Position numbers and translations under genes: made by a program. A stretch of 64,000 bases of DNA from JAICJC01 sp963757605 (lineage in GTDB: Bacteria; Actinomycetota; Thermoleophilia; Gaiellales; JAICJC01), in contig CAVWSF010000001.1 of the NCBI GenBank assembly GCA_963757605.1, positions 1 to 64,000 of the forward strand, given 5' to 3'. How positions within the stretch are numbered: the stretch's first letter is position 1; the number at the start of each line of letters is the position of its first letter. The notes under the pieces are model-generated. The model was not told the DNA's origin. It saw nothing but the letters and a program-made list of their open reading frames with translations, and searched no databases. Shown piece after piece: positions 38,500-47,314 of this stretch.

Positions 38500-39554
38500 A
38501 CGATCACCGAGCGCACCGCCTCGCCGCGGCGGATGCGCTCGAAGGCGGCGTTGATGTCGTCGAGCCCGCACCGCTCGATCAGCGGGTCGAGCCGCAGCCG
38601 TCCGGCGCGGTAGAGCGAGACCAGCATCGGGAAGTCGGCCTGTGGGCGGCACGATCCGTACCAGCAGCCCCGGATCGCCTTCTCGTCCATCGTGAGCGAG
38701 AGCGCGTCGAAGCTGGGGCGGGCGTCCGGCGGCGCCATGCCGACCAGGATCGCCTGTCCGCCGCGCGCCGCGAGCGAGATCGCGAGCTCGATGGTCGCGA
38801 GCGGGCCGACGGCCTCGAAGCTGTGGTCGACCCGCACCGAGTCGGCCGCCTCCTCCGGCGAGCACGTGCGCGTGGCGCCCATCTCACGGGCCAGCTCGTG
38901 TTTCGCGGGGCTGGGGTCGACGGCCACGATCTCGCCGGCGCCCGCCACGGCCGCGGCCTGCACGATGTTGAGCCCGACCCCGCCGCAGCCGACGACTGCG
39001 ACCGAGTCGCCGGGCCGCACCTTGGCGGTGTTCAGGACAGCGCCGAACGCGGTCATGACCGCGCAGCCCATGAGCGCCATCTCCGCCAGCGGCAGGCTGG
39101 GGTCGATCGGGATCGCCGTCTGGGCCGGCACCACCGTCCGCTCGCCGAACGACGAGGTGGTGGAGTGGTGGATGGCCGTCCCGTTTCGGTGAAAGCGGGT
39201 CGTCCCGTCCATCATGAGGCCGGCGTCCGACCAGCCCAGGTTCTCGCACACGTTCGGCCGCCCCGCGACGCAGAACCGGCAGCGCCCGCAGTAGGGGAGC
39301 CAGCTCAGGAGGGCGTGGTCGCCCACCGCGATCCCGGTCACGCCCGGCCCGACCGCCTCGACGACGCCCGCGCCCTCGTGGCCGAGGATCGCCGGCCGCG
39401 GGTGGGGATGGATGCCGTCGACGACGTGCAGATCGGAGTGGCAGACGCCGCTGGCCGCCATCCGGATCGCCACCTCGCCCGCCTGGGGCGGGTCGACCTC
39501 GACGTCCTCCACCCGGAGCGGCTCGCCGGCCTCGTACAGGATCGCAGCCCGCAC
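38493..39554 (-). CDS. Zinc-dependent alcohol dehydrogenase
   Basis: A medium-chain dehydrogenase/reductase of 353 aa. Catalytic zinc ligands are GVCHSDLH and GHEGAGVVEAVG. The structural zinc four-Cys loop is CGRCRFCVAGRPNVC. The NAD-binding Rossmann motif is VVGCGGVGLNIVQ (about residues 180-192), followed by an acidic Asp (VDPS) that favours NAD over NADP. It resembles class III or mycothiol/NDMA-type dehydrogenases of actinobacteria. The GTG start at 39554 gives the normal N-terminus VRAAILYEAGEPLRVEDV. Confidence 0.93.
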   Translation of the reverse strand: MRAAILYEAGEPLRVEDVEVDPPQAGEVAIRMAASGVCHSDLHVVDGIHPHPRPAILGHEGAGVVEAVGPGVTGIAVGDHALLSWLPYCGRCRFCVAGRPNVCENLGWSDAGLMMDGTTRFHRNGTAIHHSTTSSFGERTVVPAQTAIPIDPSLPLAEMALMGCAVMTAFGAVLNTAKVRPGDSVAVVGCGGVGLNIVQAAAVAGAGEIVAVDPSPAKHELAREMGATRTCSPEEAADSVRVDHSFEAVGPLATIELAISLAARGGQAILVGMAPPDARPSFDALSLTMDEKAIRGCWYGSCRPQADFPMLVSLYRAGRLRLDPLIERCGLDDINAAFERIRRGEAVRSVIVY

Positions 39555-39658
39555 GCGCCTACCGTACTGCGTTCGCCGGATCCGGGTGCGGTGCATGCGC
39601 GGCGGCGCGGGAACCGGTCACGGATCCGCGCCGGTTCGATCACAGGGATGAGCCCCGA

Positions 39659-39758
39659 TGAAACACCGGGACCTGGTCAATCTGTTTCACGGATGAAACG
39701 CCGGGACCAGGTCCCCGTGTTTCACGCCGTCGCCGGGACCAGGTCCCCGTGTTTCACG
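39659..39758. repeat. GGGACC(A/T)GGTCCC-type palindromic repeat cluster
   Basis: Three units built on gaaacacggggacctggtc or its complement. The first (39659-39678) is inverted relative to two direct copies: ccgggaccaggtccccgtgt at 39701-39720 and again at 39733-39752. The first two units could pair as a long stem. The gap has no coding frame. It separates divergent genes (alcohol dehydrogenase on minus, UbiB-type kinase on plus), so a simple terminator role does not fit. Confidence 0.75.
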
Positions 39759-39796
39759 GCCGTCGCCTGCATCGGCCGCTCGCGTACCATTGCGGC

Positions 39797-41450
39797 ATGG
39801 CCAGCCTGTCGGAGCGGCGTCAGACTGTCGGCCGCCTACGTGAGATCGCCCAGGTCGCGACCCGGCACGGCTTCGGGTTCGTATTCGAGCGGCGGGCGCT
39901 TCGGCGGGCGGCGGTCATCGACGACCAGAACCTGCCGGCGCTCGGCCGCCACCTGCGCGAGACGCTCGACGAGCTCGGGCCGACCTTCGTCAAGTTCGGC
40001 CAGCTGCTCTCGACGCGCCCCGACATCGTCCCGGCCGAGATCATCGCCGAGCTGCGCCAACTCCAGGACGACGTGCGCCCGTTCCCGTATGCCGAGGTGG
40101 AGCGGATGATCGAGGAGGACCTTCACGCGCCGATCGAGAAGCTCTACACGGCCTTCGACCCGGTGCCGGTGGCAGCGGCGTCGATCGGGCAGGTGCACCT
40201 CGCCGAGCTCCCCAGCCGGCGGCTCGTCGCGGTGAAGGTGCAGCGCCCCGGCGCGGGCCGCCAGATCGAGCGCGACCTGGCTCTGCTCTACCAGGTCGCC
40301 CGCATCGTGAAGCGGCGCGTCGACCGGCTCGACTTCATCGACCCCGTCGCCGTCGTCGACGAGTTCGCCCGCTCGATCCGGCGCGAGCTCGACTACCGGA
40401 TCGAGGCCCGCACGCGCCGAGATCTTCCGCCAGAACTTCGCCTCCGACGCCCGCGTCCTCATCCCGAAGGTCTACGGCACCTACTCCAGCGGCCGTGTGC
40501 TCACGCTCGAGCGGCTGGAGGGGATCCAGCTCGCCGACCTCGACCTCGAGACGACGCCGATGGACGAGCGCCGCCGGCTCGCGCTCCTGATCGCGGAGAC
40601 CTGGCTCGAGATGATCTTCCGCCACGGCCACTTCCACGGCGACCCGCACCCGGCCAACATCTTCGTGCTCGACGACGGCCGGCTGGGCCTGGTCGACTTC
40701 GGCATGACCGGCTCGCTCTCGGACGGCGACATGCGCCGCCTGACCCGGCTCCTCCTCGACGCGGTGAACGAGAACGTCGACGCGCTCCCGCGCCGGCTCT
40801 ACGAGCTGGGCGTGCGCTTCAACCGCGAGCAGGAGGAGGAGCTGCGGATCGAGCTGCGCGAGGTCTACTACCGCTACTACGGCGTCGCGATGGGCCAGAT
40901 CGACCCGCTTCAGGTCATCCGCGAGGCGTTCGTCCTGGTCTCGCGCATGCACCTGCGCCTCCCGACCCGGTTCGCGCTCCTCGACAAGGCGCTCGCCACG
41001 CTCGGCGGCGTCGGCACCGAGATCTATCCCGACTTCAACGTGTTCGAGGTGGCCGAGCCGTACGCGGCGGAGCTGGTGCAGCGGCGGTACTCGCCGCGGA
41101 GGCTGGCCGAGCGGGGCTGGGAGGAGGCCGAGAGCTACAGCCGCCTCCTGATGGAGCTGCCCTACCAGGTGCACGACACGCTGGAGCAGTTCCGCGACGG
41201 CGAGGTCGAGGTGCAGTTCCGGCACAAGGGGCTCGACCAGCTCACGAGCCATGCGGACATCGTGATGAACCGGCTCGTGATCGCGATCGTGATGGCGGCG
41301 ACGATCGTCGGCTCGTCGCTGATCGGGATCTCGGCCGACGGCGGCTGGCACATCTTCGGCCTCCACGTGCTGGCGCTGGCCGGGTTCCTCGTGGCGTCAG
41401 GGCTGGGGTTCGTGCTGGTCGCGTCGATCGTGCGCTCCGGCCGCCTCTGA
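39797..41450 (+). CDS. AarF/UbiB family protein kinase-like protein, with a +1 frameshift
   Basis: An atypical kinase-fold (ABC1/UbiB) protein; members support quinone biosynthesis or lipid homeostasis at the membrane. The N-terminal half has the KxGQ-type LGPTFVKFGQLLSTRPDI, AAASIGQVHLAEL (the Ala-rich loop) and LVAVKVQRPG. After ELDYRIEAR the frame shifts near 40411-40416. It then continues as AEIFRQNFASDARVLIPKVY, followed by VLTLERLEGIQL, HGDPHPANIFVLDDGRLGLVDFGM and two C-terminal membrane helices. The span is 551 codons plus one base. With the extra base removed the protein would be 550 aa and intact. In the sequence as given, translation would run on in the wrong frame. Confidence 0.88.
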
Positions 41451-42248
41451 CGCCCGCCAGAACGCCTCCAGCCGCTCGTTGCACGGCGCCCCCAGGAGCT
41501 GCGGCTGGTGCGCGGCGCCCGGGAAGACCGCCTCCTCGGCGCCGAGCCGCTCGACGAGAACCGAGCAGACCGCCGCGAACGCCGCCCCGGCCAGGTCGCG
41601 GGCCGACGGGTCGGTCTCGTCCCAGGCGCCGCGGGCGACCAGCACCGGGAGGCCCGCCGCCGCCAGCCGGTCGAGCGGCACCTCCGCCTCCCACGGCGGA
41701 CGCTCGGTCATCGACGAGCGAACGCCGCGCCGGGCCCGAGGGGCCAGCGTGCGCGGAGACAACTGCTCGAAGCCCCACGCGCGCAGGAAGCCGTCCAGGA
41801 ACGCCTCCTCCGACAGCGCCTGCCCCTCGGCGAAGTGCCTGTCGATCCGGGCGACGACCTCCTCGACCGACGGCGTCCCGCGGGCGAGGGCGAACGCCGG
41901 CGGCTCGATCACCGCGAGCGAGCGGACGCCCTCGGGGCGCTTTGCGGCCGCCAGGAGGCAGACGATGCCGCCGTAGGAGTGGCCGACGAGGTGGGCCGGC
42001 TCGGCGAGAAGCGCCGCCAGGTCGCGGGCGTCCTCCTCGAAGTCAACGCGGCCGGCCCGGTCGGGGCTCGTGCCGTACCCGCGCCGGTCGAGCAGCTCGA
42101 GCCGGCGCCGCTCCGCCAGCGGCCGCTGCTCCGAGAAGGCGAGCTCGCCGAAGCTCATGCTGCCGTGGACGAGCACGGCGCGCGGCCCGTCGCCCCAGAT
42201 CGTCCGGTGAAGGTCGCCTGCGGCGGGCACCGCGGCAGGATAGGGCAC
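41397..42248 (-). CDS. Alpha/beta fold hydrolase
   Basis: About 283 aa. The oxyanion strand reads VLVHGSMSF. The nucleophile elbow is GHSYGG (Ser of the triad), the acid probably lies in the LVARGAWDETDP region, and the catalytic His is in FPGAAHQPQLLG. The substrate is unknown. The start is a GTG at 42246-42248, 28 bp from the divergent recJ. The 3' end overlaps the frameshifted ubiB-like gene by 54 bp (convergent). Confidence 0.82.
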   Translation of the reverse strand: MPYPAAVPAAGDLHRTIWGDGPRAVLVHGSMSFGELAFSEQRPLAERRRLELLDRRGYGTSPDRAGRVDFEEDARDLAALLAEPAHLVGHSYGGIVCLLAAAKRPEGVRSLAVIEPPAFALARGTPSVEEVVARIDRHFAEGQALSEEAFLDGFLRAWGFEQLSPRTLAPRARRGVRSSMTERPPWEAEVPLDRLAAAGLPVLVARGAWDETDPSARDLAGAAFAAVCSVLVERLGAEEAVFPGAAHQPQLLGAPCNERLEAFWRASEAAGAHDRRDQHEPQP

Positions 42249-42275
42249 GTCCGAGGCCCCCCATAGCATGGCCGG

Positions 42276-44609
42276 ATGGCCGCGCCTCCGTCTCCCTGGC
42301 TCGTCGAGCCGTGCCCGCCCGAGGAGGCGGCCGCGCTGGCGGAGGCCCTCGGGATCCGGCGCACGACCGCCGAGGTGCTGATCCGGCGCGGCCACTCCAC
42401 GCCGGATGCGGCCCGCGCGTTCCTCGAGCAGGACGGCCCCGCCCACGACCCGATGCTGCTGGGCGACATGGCGGCGGCGTGCGAGCGCATCGAGCGGGCG
42501 ATCGCGGCCGGTGAGCGGATCTGCGTCCACGGCGACTACGACGCGGACGGCATCTGCGCCACGGCGCTCGCTGTCACCGTGCTGCGTGGGCTCGGCGCGA
42601 ACGTCGAGTCGCACCTGCCGAGCCGGTTCGAGGAGGGCTATGGCCTGGCGGTCGAGACCGTCGAGCGGCTGGCCGCCGACGGCGTCCGGCTGCTCGTCAC
42701 CGTCGACTGCGGGATCACCGCCGTCGACGCCGTGGCGCGCGGCCGCGAGCTGGGGATGGACGTGATCGTGACCGACCATCACCGGCCGGCCGAGGCGCTG
42801 CCCGCCTGCACCCGTGTCTGCACGCGCCCGTCCGACTACCCGTTCCCCGAGCTGTGCGGCACAGGCGTCGTCTTCAAGCTCGCCGAGGCGCTTCACCGGC
42901 GGGCCGACCGCGACCCCGCCGAGCTCGAGCAGCACCTCGACCTGGTCGCGCTCGCGACGGTGGCCGACGTCGTGCCGCTCCGCGACGAGAACCGGGGGCT
43001 GGTGCGCGCCGGGTTGCGCCGCCTGCGGCGGACGTCCAAGCCGGGCCTGCGGGCGCTCATGGCGGTGGCGCGCGTCGACCGGGCGCACGCGTCGTCCACC
43101 GATGTCGGCTTCCGGCTCGCGCCCCGCATCAACGCAGCCGGGCGGCTCTGCCACCCGGACGCGGCCCTCGAGCTGCTCCTGACCGCCGACGAGCAGCGCG
43201 CCCGTGCGCTCGCCGAGCGGCTCGAGGCCCTGAACCGCGAGCGCCAGGCGGTCGAGGACGGCATCACGCGCGAGGCGGTCGACCAGGTCGAGGCCGCCGA
43301 CGACGCCTGGCGGGCTCGGCGCGCGTACGTGTTGCACGACCCCGAGTGGCACGAGGGCGTGATCGGGATCGTCGCCTCGAGGCTCGTGGAGCGCTACGGC
43401 CGGCCGGTCGTCCTGATCGCCGGCGACGGGGACGAGGCGAAGGGCTCCGGCCGGAGCATCGCCGCCTACGACCTGCACGCCGGCCTCACCGCCACAGCAG
43501 CCCACCTGACCCGCTTCGGCGGCCACCGCGTCGCCGCCGGTCTCACGATGCGCTCGGAGGACGTCGACGCCTTCGCCGCGGCGCTGGCCGAGCACGCCGG
43601 CGGGCACCTCTCGGACGCCGATCTCCAGCGCACGCAGCGGATCGACGCCGTGCTCGCCCCGGCCGAGACGTCGCTCGAGCTGGCCGACGAGCTCGACCGG
43701 CTCGAGCCGTTCGGGCTGGGGAACCCGGGCGTGATGCTGCTCGCGCCGGCGGCCGCGCTCCACCAGGTGAAGCGGATCGGCGAGGGCCGCCACCTGCGCA
43801 TGGCGGTCGAGCTGGGCGGGTTCCGCTGCGGCGCCGTGTGGTTCGGGCGCGGGCCGGCGGCGGACGAGCTGCGAACCGGCGGCCGCTTCGACGTCGCCTA
43901 CCGGCTCTCGCGCAACGAGTGGAACGGCTCGGCGTCGGCTCAGATGCTCGTGCGGGCGGTCGCCGCGGTCGTCGAGGGCGCCGATCCGATCCCGCACGTG
44001 AACGGCGCCCGCCCCGCCGCGGTCTCCGCCGGCGTCGAGGATTCCCGCGGAGGTGGCGTGCAGATCGCCACGGTGGCGCGGCTCGTGGCGGCCGGTGAGC
44101 CCGTGCTCATCCTCGTCGCCGACGCGCGCCGCCGGGCGGCCATGCTGCGCAGCGTGCTGCGCGCGGAGCGGCTGGGATCGGGCTGGGTCGAGCTCGCCGA
44201 GTACGGGACCGCCGATGCCGACCGCATCGCCGCCCGCTTCCACCACGTCGTCGCGCTCGACCCTCCCGCCGACGCGGCCTCCGGCGAGCTTCTCGCCGAA
44301 CTCGGCTCGCGGCTCCACGTCCACCTGGTATGGGGTCCGGCGGAGGTCGAGTTCGCGCGCGAGGTCGTGTCGCTGCGGGCGCCGCTGCGTGAAGTTCTGG
44401 CGGTCGTCTGGCGAGCCGACCGCGACGGCACGGCGCTGACGCTGCCGTCCGAGACGGTCGAGCGCTGCCGGGCGGTGTTGCGCGAGGTCGGCCTGGTGCC
44501 GGGCGCCGTGGCCGCGGCGCGCGTCGACCTCGATTCGTCGCCGACCTACCGGGCCGCGTGCGAGCAGGTGGCCGGTTCGCACGCCTATCTGGAGTCGCAG
44601 ACGACCTAG
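42276..44609 (+). CDS. recJ: Single-stranded-DNA-specific exonuclease RecJ
   Basis: A 5'-3' exonuclease on single-stranded DNA, used in recombination and mismatch repair (777 aa). DHH-type motifs are VHGDYDADGICAT (Asp87, Asp89, Asp91), VTVDCGITAVDAV and VTDHHRPAEALP (residues 166-173). The DHHA1 domain carries GSGRSIAAYDLHAGL and FGGHRVAAGLTM. A following OB-like segment holds the FGLGNPGVMLLAP turn. The roughly 200 residues past this are a C-terminal extension absent from E. coli RecJ (577 aa). The stop overlaps the end of a minus-strand methyltransferase remnant by 4 bp. Confidence 0.95.
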   Translation: MAAPPSPWLVEPCPPEEAAALAEALGIRRTTAEVLIRRGHSTPDAARAFLEQDGPAHDPMLLGDMAAACERIERAIAAGERICVHGDYDADGICATALAVTVLRGLGANVESHLPSRFEEGYGLAVETVERLAADGVRLLVTVDCGITAVDAVARGRELGMDVIVTDHHRPAEALPACTRVCTRPSDYPFPELCGTGVVFKLAEALHRRADRDPAELEQHLDLVALATVADVVPLRDENRGLVRAGLRRLRRTSKPGLRALMAVARVDRAHASSTDVGFRLAPRINAAGRLCHPDAALELLLTADEQRARALAERLEALNRERQAVEDGITREAVDQVEAADDAWRARRAYVLHDPEWHEGVIGIVASRLVERYGRPVVLIAGDGDEAKGSGRSIAAYDLHAGLTATAAHLTRFGGHRVAAGLTMRSEDVDAFAAALAEHAGGHLSDADLQRTQRIDAVLAPAETSLELADELDRLEPFGLGNPGVMLLAPAAALHQVKRIGEGRHLRMAVELGGFRCGAVWFGRGPAADELRTGGRFDVAYRLSRNEWNGSASAQMLVRAVAAVVEGADPIPHVNGARPAAVSAGVEDSRGGGVQIATVARLVAAGEPVLILVADARRRAAMLRSVLRAERLGSGWVELAEYGTADADRIAARFHHVVALDPPADAASGELLAELGSRLHVHLVWGPAEVEFAREVVSLRAPLREVLAVVWRADRDGTALTLPSETVERCRAVLREVGLVPGAVAAARVDLDSSPTYRAACEQVAGSHAYLESQTT

Positions 44610-44818
44610 AACTCGACGAAGTGGTCGAACCGACGCGTGTCCGGCGACCGTGCCGTCCGTAGCACTGCCCAGTGGTGGCGCGGATCGTCGGCGGAGGTCT
44701 CCTCGACGGTCCAGGCGAGGCTCGTTGTACAGAACGACACTGCCCGTGCGATCGAGCGCAGCTGGTGGTCGTCGACGATCACGATCCCACCTGGCCTCCG
44801 GCACCCCTCCACTAACAT
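44606..44818 (-). pseudogene. C-terminal remnant of a class I methyltransferase (70 codons)
   Basis: The frame reads from RPGGIVIVDDHQLRSIARAVSF through LAWTVEET to RRFDHFVEF. This matches the last strands of a class I SAM-dependent methyltransferase: the motif after ...L(R/K)PGG is followed by the helix and the closing beta hairpin. Everything before residue 9 (SAM motif I included) is missing. The nearest in-frame ATG (44816-44818) is 6 bases from the divergent rel start. I read it as a truncated relic, possibly still transcribed. Confidence 0.5.
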
Positions 44819-44824
44819 GCGGGT

Positions 44825-47044
44825 ATGGCAACGGTGCCTCGCAGTGCCGAAGCCGAGCGGCACGACCCACTGCTCGCCGAGCTGCTCGGCCGGATCGCCG
44901 AGTACAACGCGAACGCCGACGCCGACCTGATCAGGGCGGCGTTCGACTACTCCTGCGTGCACCACAAGGGCCAGCGGCGCAAGAGCGGGGAGGAGTTCAT
45001 CCACCATCCCGTGGCGGTCGCCACCATCTGCGCGGAGCTGAAGCTCGACACCGCGACGATCGCCGCCGCGCTCCTCCACGACGTGGTCGAGGACACCCAG
45101 GCCGAGCTCGACGAGGTGCGCGAGCGCTTCGGCGAGGACGTCGCCGTGCTCGTCGACGGCGTGACCAAGCTGACCCGGATCAGCTTCGCGAGCCGCGAGC
45201 AGGCCCAGGTCGAGAACTACCGCAAGATGATCGTCGCGATGGCGCGCGACCTGCGTGTCATCCTGATCAAGCTCGCCGACCGGCTCCACAACATGCGCAC
45301 GATCTCGGCGCTCGGAAAGCAGAAGCAGGTCGAGACCGCGAAGGAGACGCTCGAGCTCTACGCCCCGCTGGCCCACAGGCTCGGCATCCAGTCGATCAAG
45401 TGGGAGCTCGAGGACCTGGCCTTCCACACGCTCCACCCGCGTCGGTACGCCGAGATCGAGTCGCTCGTGAACCAGGCCGGCGACGAGCGCGAGCGGTTCG
45501 CCGACCAGGCCGGGACGATCCTGAACCACGAGCTCGAGCACGCCTCGATCGAGGCCGACATCTCCGGCCGTGCCAAGCACCTGTACTCGATCTACACCAA
45601 GATGGCGCAGGGCGGCAAGGAGTTCAACGAGATCTACGACCTGACCGCCGTGCGCGTGCTGGTCGACTCGGTCAAGGACTGCTACGGCGCGATCGGCGTC
45701 ATCCACTCGTTGTGGAAGCCGATGCCGGGCCGGTTCAAGGACTACGTCGCGATGCCCAAGGTGAACATGTACCAGTCGCTGCATACGACGGTGATCGGGC
45801 CGCAGGGAAAGCCGCTCGAGATCCAGGTGCGAACGCAGGACATGCACCAGACGGCCGAGTACGGGATCGCCGCCCACTGGCTCTACAAGACGAGCCCGCA
45901 CGGCTCCCGGGACCGGCCCGGCGCGAACGAGTGGGTCGCGCAGCTCGCCGACTGGCAGGGCGACGCGAACGATCCCAAGGAGTTCATGGACACGCTGCGC
46001 GTCGACCTCTTCTCGGACGAGGTGTACGTGTTCACGCCGAAGGGCGAGGTGAAGAGCCTGCCCGCCGGCGCGACGCCGCTCGACTTCGCCTACGCCGTCC
46101 ACACCGACGTCGGCCACCGCTGCGTCGGCGCCAAGGTGAACGGGCGCATCGTGCCGCTGCACTACACGCTCCAGTCCGGCGAGTTCGTCGAGGTGCTGAC
46201 CTCGAAGCAGGAGCGGGGCCCATCGCGCGACTGGATGAACCTCGTGAAGACGTCGCGAGCGCGCAACAAGATCCGGCAGTGGTTCACGCAGCAGGCCCGC
46301 GAGGATCTCGAGCAGAAGGGCCGCGAGTCGCTCCAGCAGGCGCTCAAGTCGAACGGCCTGCCGCACCAGAAGGTGTCGGCGTCGCCGCTCCTGGCCGGGA
46401 TCATCCGCGAGATGGGGTTCAAGAAGGCCGACGACTTCTACGTCGCGATCGGCGGCGGCAAGATCCAGGTCGGCCAGGTCGTGACGAAGCTGATCGGCCG
46501 GTTGAAGACCGCCGAGGTGATCTCTCCCGAGCACGAGCTCACGCCCAGCCGGCGCCCGCAGAAGCGGCCCGCGGCGTCCTCGTCGTTCGGCATCGTGGTC
46601 GAGGGGACCACCGACCCCGATGTCCTCGTGCGCATGGCCAAGTGCTGCACGCCCGTGCCGGGCGACGGGGTGGTGGGCTACATCTCGCTCGGCCGCGGCA
46701 TCACGATCCATCGCGACGACTGCCCGAACGTGCGCGCGCTCAAGCGGACGCCGGAGCGGTTCACCGCCGTGAGCTGGGACGACTCGGATGCCGCCACGAG
46801 CTCGTTCCGCGTCACGATCGCGCTGCAGTCCTGGGACCGCCCGCGCCTGCTCGAGGACGTCGCCCGGACATTCGCCGAGCACGGCGCCAACATCGTCGAG
46901 TACGGCGGCCACGTCGCCGACCAGATGGCGCGTAACTGGTACACGGCCGAGGTCGGCGACGTCAAGGAGTTGCGGGCTCTGCTGCAGGCCCTGCGCAACA
47001 TCGACTCGGTCTTCGACGCCTACCGCGTCACGCCCGGCGGGTAG
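44825..47044 (+). CDS. rel: Bifunctional (p)ppGpp synthetase/hydrolase (Rel)
   Basis: A 739-aa long RSH enzyme of the stringent response. The hydrolase HD domain has EFIHHPVAVATI and LLHDVVED (His85-Asp86). The synthetase domain has GRFKDYVAMPK (the RFKD loop, as in bifunctional Rel rather than monofunctional RelA) and NMYQSLHTTVIG plus EIQVRT. A TGS domain begins near residue 398 (VYVFTPKGEVKSLPAGATPLDFAYAVHTDVG). A zinc-finger-like CCTPVPGD and an ACT domain complete the chain (about 605-739). The stop codon lies in the left arm of repeat copy C. Confidence 0.97.
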   Translation: MATVPRSAEAERHDPLLAELLGRIAEYNANADADLIRAAFDYSCVHHKGQRRKSGEEFIHHPVAVATICAELKLDTATIAAALLHDVVEDTQAELDEVRERFGEDVAVLVDGVTKLTRISFASREQAQVENYRKMIVAMARDLRVILIKLADRLHNMRTISALGKQKQVETAKETLELYAPLAHRLGIQSIKWELEDLAFHTLHPRRYAEIESLVNQAGDERERFADQAGTILNHELEHASIEADISGRAKHLYSIYTKMAQGGKEFNEIYDLTAVRVLVDSVKDCYGAIGVIHSLWKPMPGRFKDYVAMPKVNMYQSLHTTVIGPQGKPLEIQVRTQDMHQTAEYGIAAHWLYKTSPHGSRDRPGANEWVAQLADWQGDANDPKEFMDTLRVDLFSDEVYVFTPKGEVKSLPAGATPLDFAYAVHTDVGHRCVGAKVNGRIVPLHYTLQSGEFVEVLTSKQERGPSRDWMNLVKTSRARNKIRQWFTQQAREDLEQKGRESLQQALKSNGLPHQKVSASPLLAGIIREMGFKKADDFYVAIGGGKIQVGQVVTKLIGRLKTAEVISPEHELTPSRRPQKRPAASSSFGIVVEGTTDPDVLVRMAKCCTPVPGDGVVGYISLGRGITIHRDDCPNVRALKRTPERFTAVSWDDSDAATSSFRVTIALQSWDRPRLLEDVARTFAEHGANIVEYGGHVADQMARNWYTAEVGDVKELRALLQALRNIDSVFDAYRVTPGG

Positions 47045-47301
47045 ATGATCGATTCCTCATGCTCGTGATGCCCAGCTTCAAGCCGCCTGCGGCTTGAAGC
47101 GGTCGTGAGCGACCTGCTACCCAGCAGGTCGCGAACGGGCGAGAACCGAGCGTTGCAAGGACGCAGGGAGCGTCGATATTGCCAATATCGGCGCGACCGA
47201 GGACGCCGCGAGGCGAGAGTTCGCAGCCGCAGCCCCGCCACCGCCGCCACACAGGCCACGGTCGGACGTCCAGGCGCACGAGAATGGGAAATCGATCATC
47301 T
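47043..47301 (+). repeat. Structured intergenic repeat, copy C (259 bp, with extra hairpins)
   Basis: Outer arms 47043-47067 and 47277-47301 pair over about 25 bp with three mismatches. The shared word gcaaggacgcagggag is at 47155-47170. The central hairpin is gcgtcgatatt / aatatcggcgc, with one T-G wobble, and the inner stem is gaac/gttc. Unlike the other copies it carries about 58 additional bases near the left arm that form two perfect hairpins: 47075-47100 (gcttcaagccg / cggcttgaagc) and 47110-47131 (cgacctgct / agcaggtcg). The left arm contains the stop codon of rel. Confidence 0.85.
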
Positions 47302-47314
47302 AGGATCCCCGGCC

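Noticed and set aside
40411..40416. Programmed ribosomal frameshift in the UbiB-like gene
   Set aside because: There is no slippery heptamer or downstream pseudoknot evident, and two other genes show similar single-base lesions, so an error or recent mutation is more likely.
41397..44870. Very long minus-strand open frame (over 1100 codons) antisense to recJ
   Set aside because: It is the high-GC shadow of recJ. Only its last portion (41397-42248) has domain content, as the alpha/beta hydrolase.
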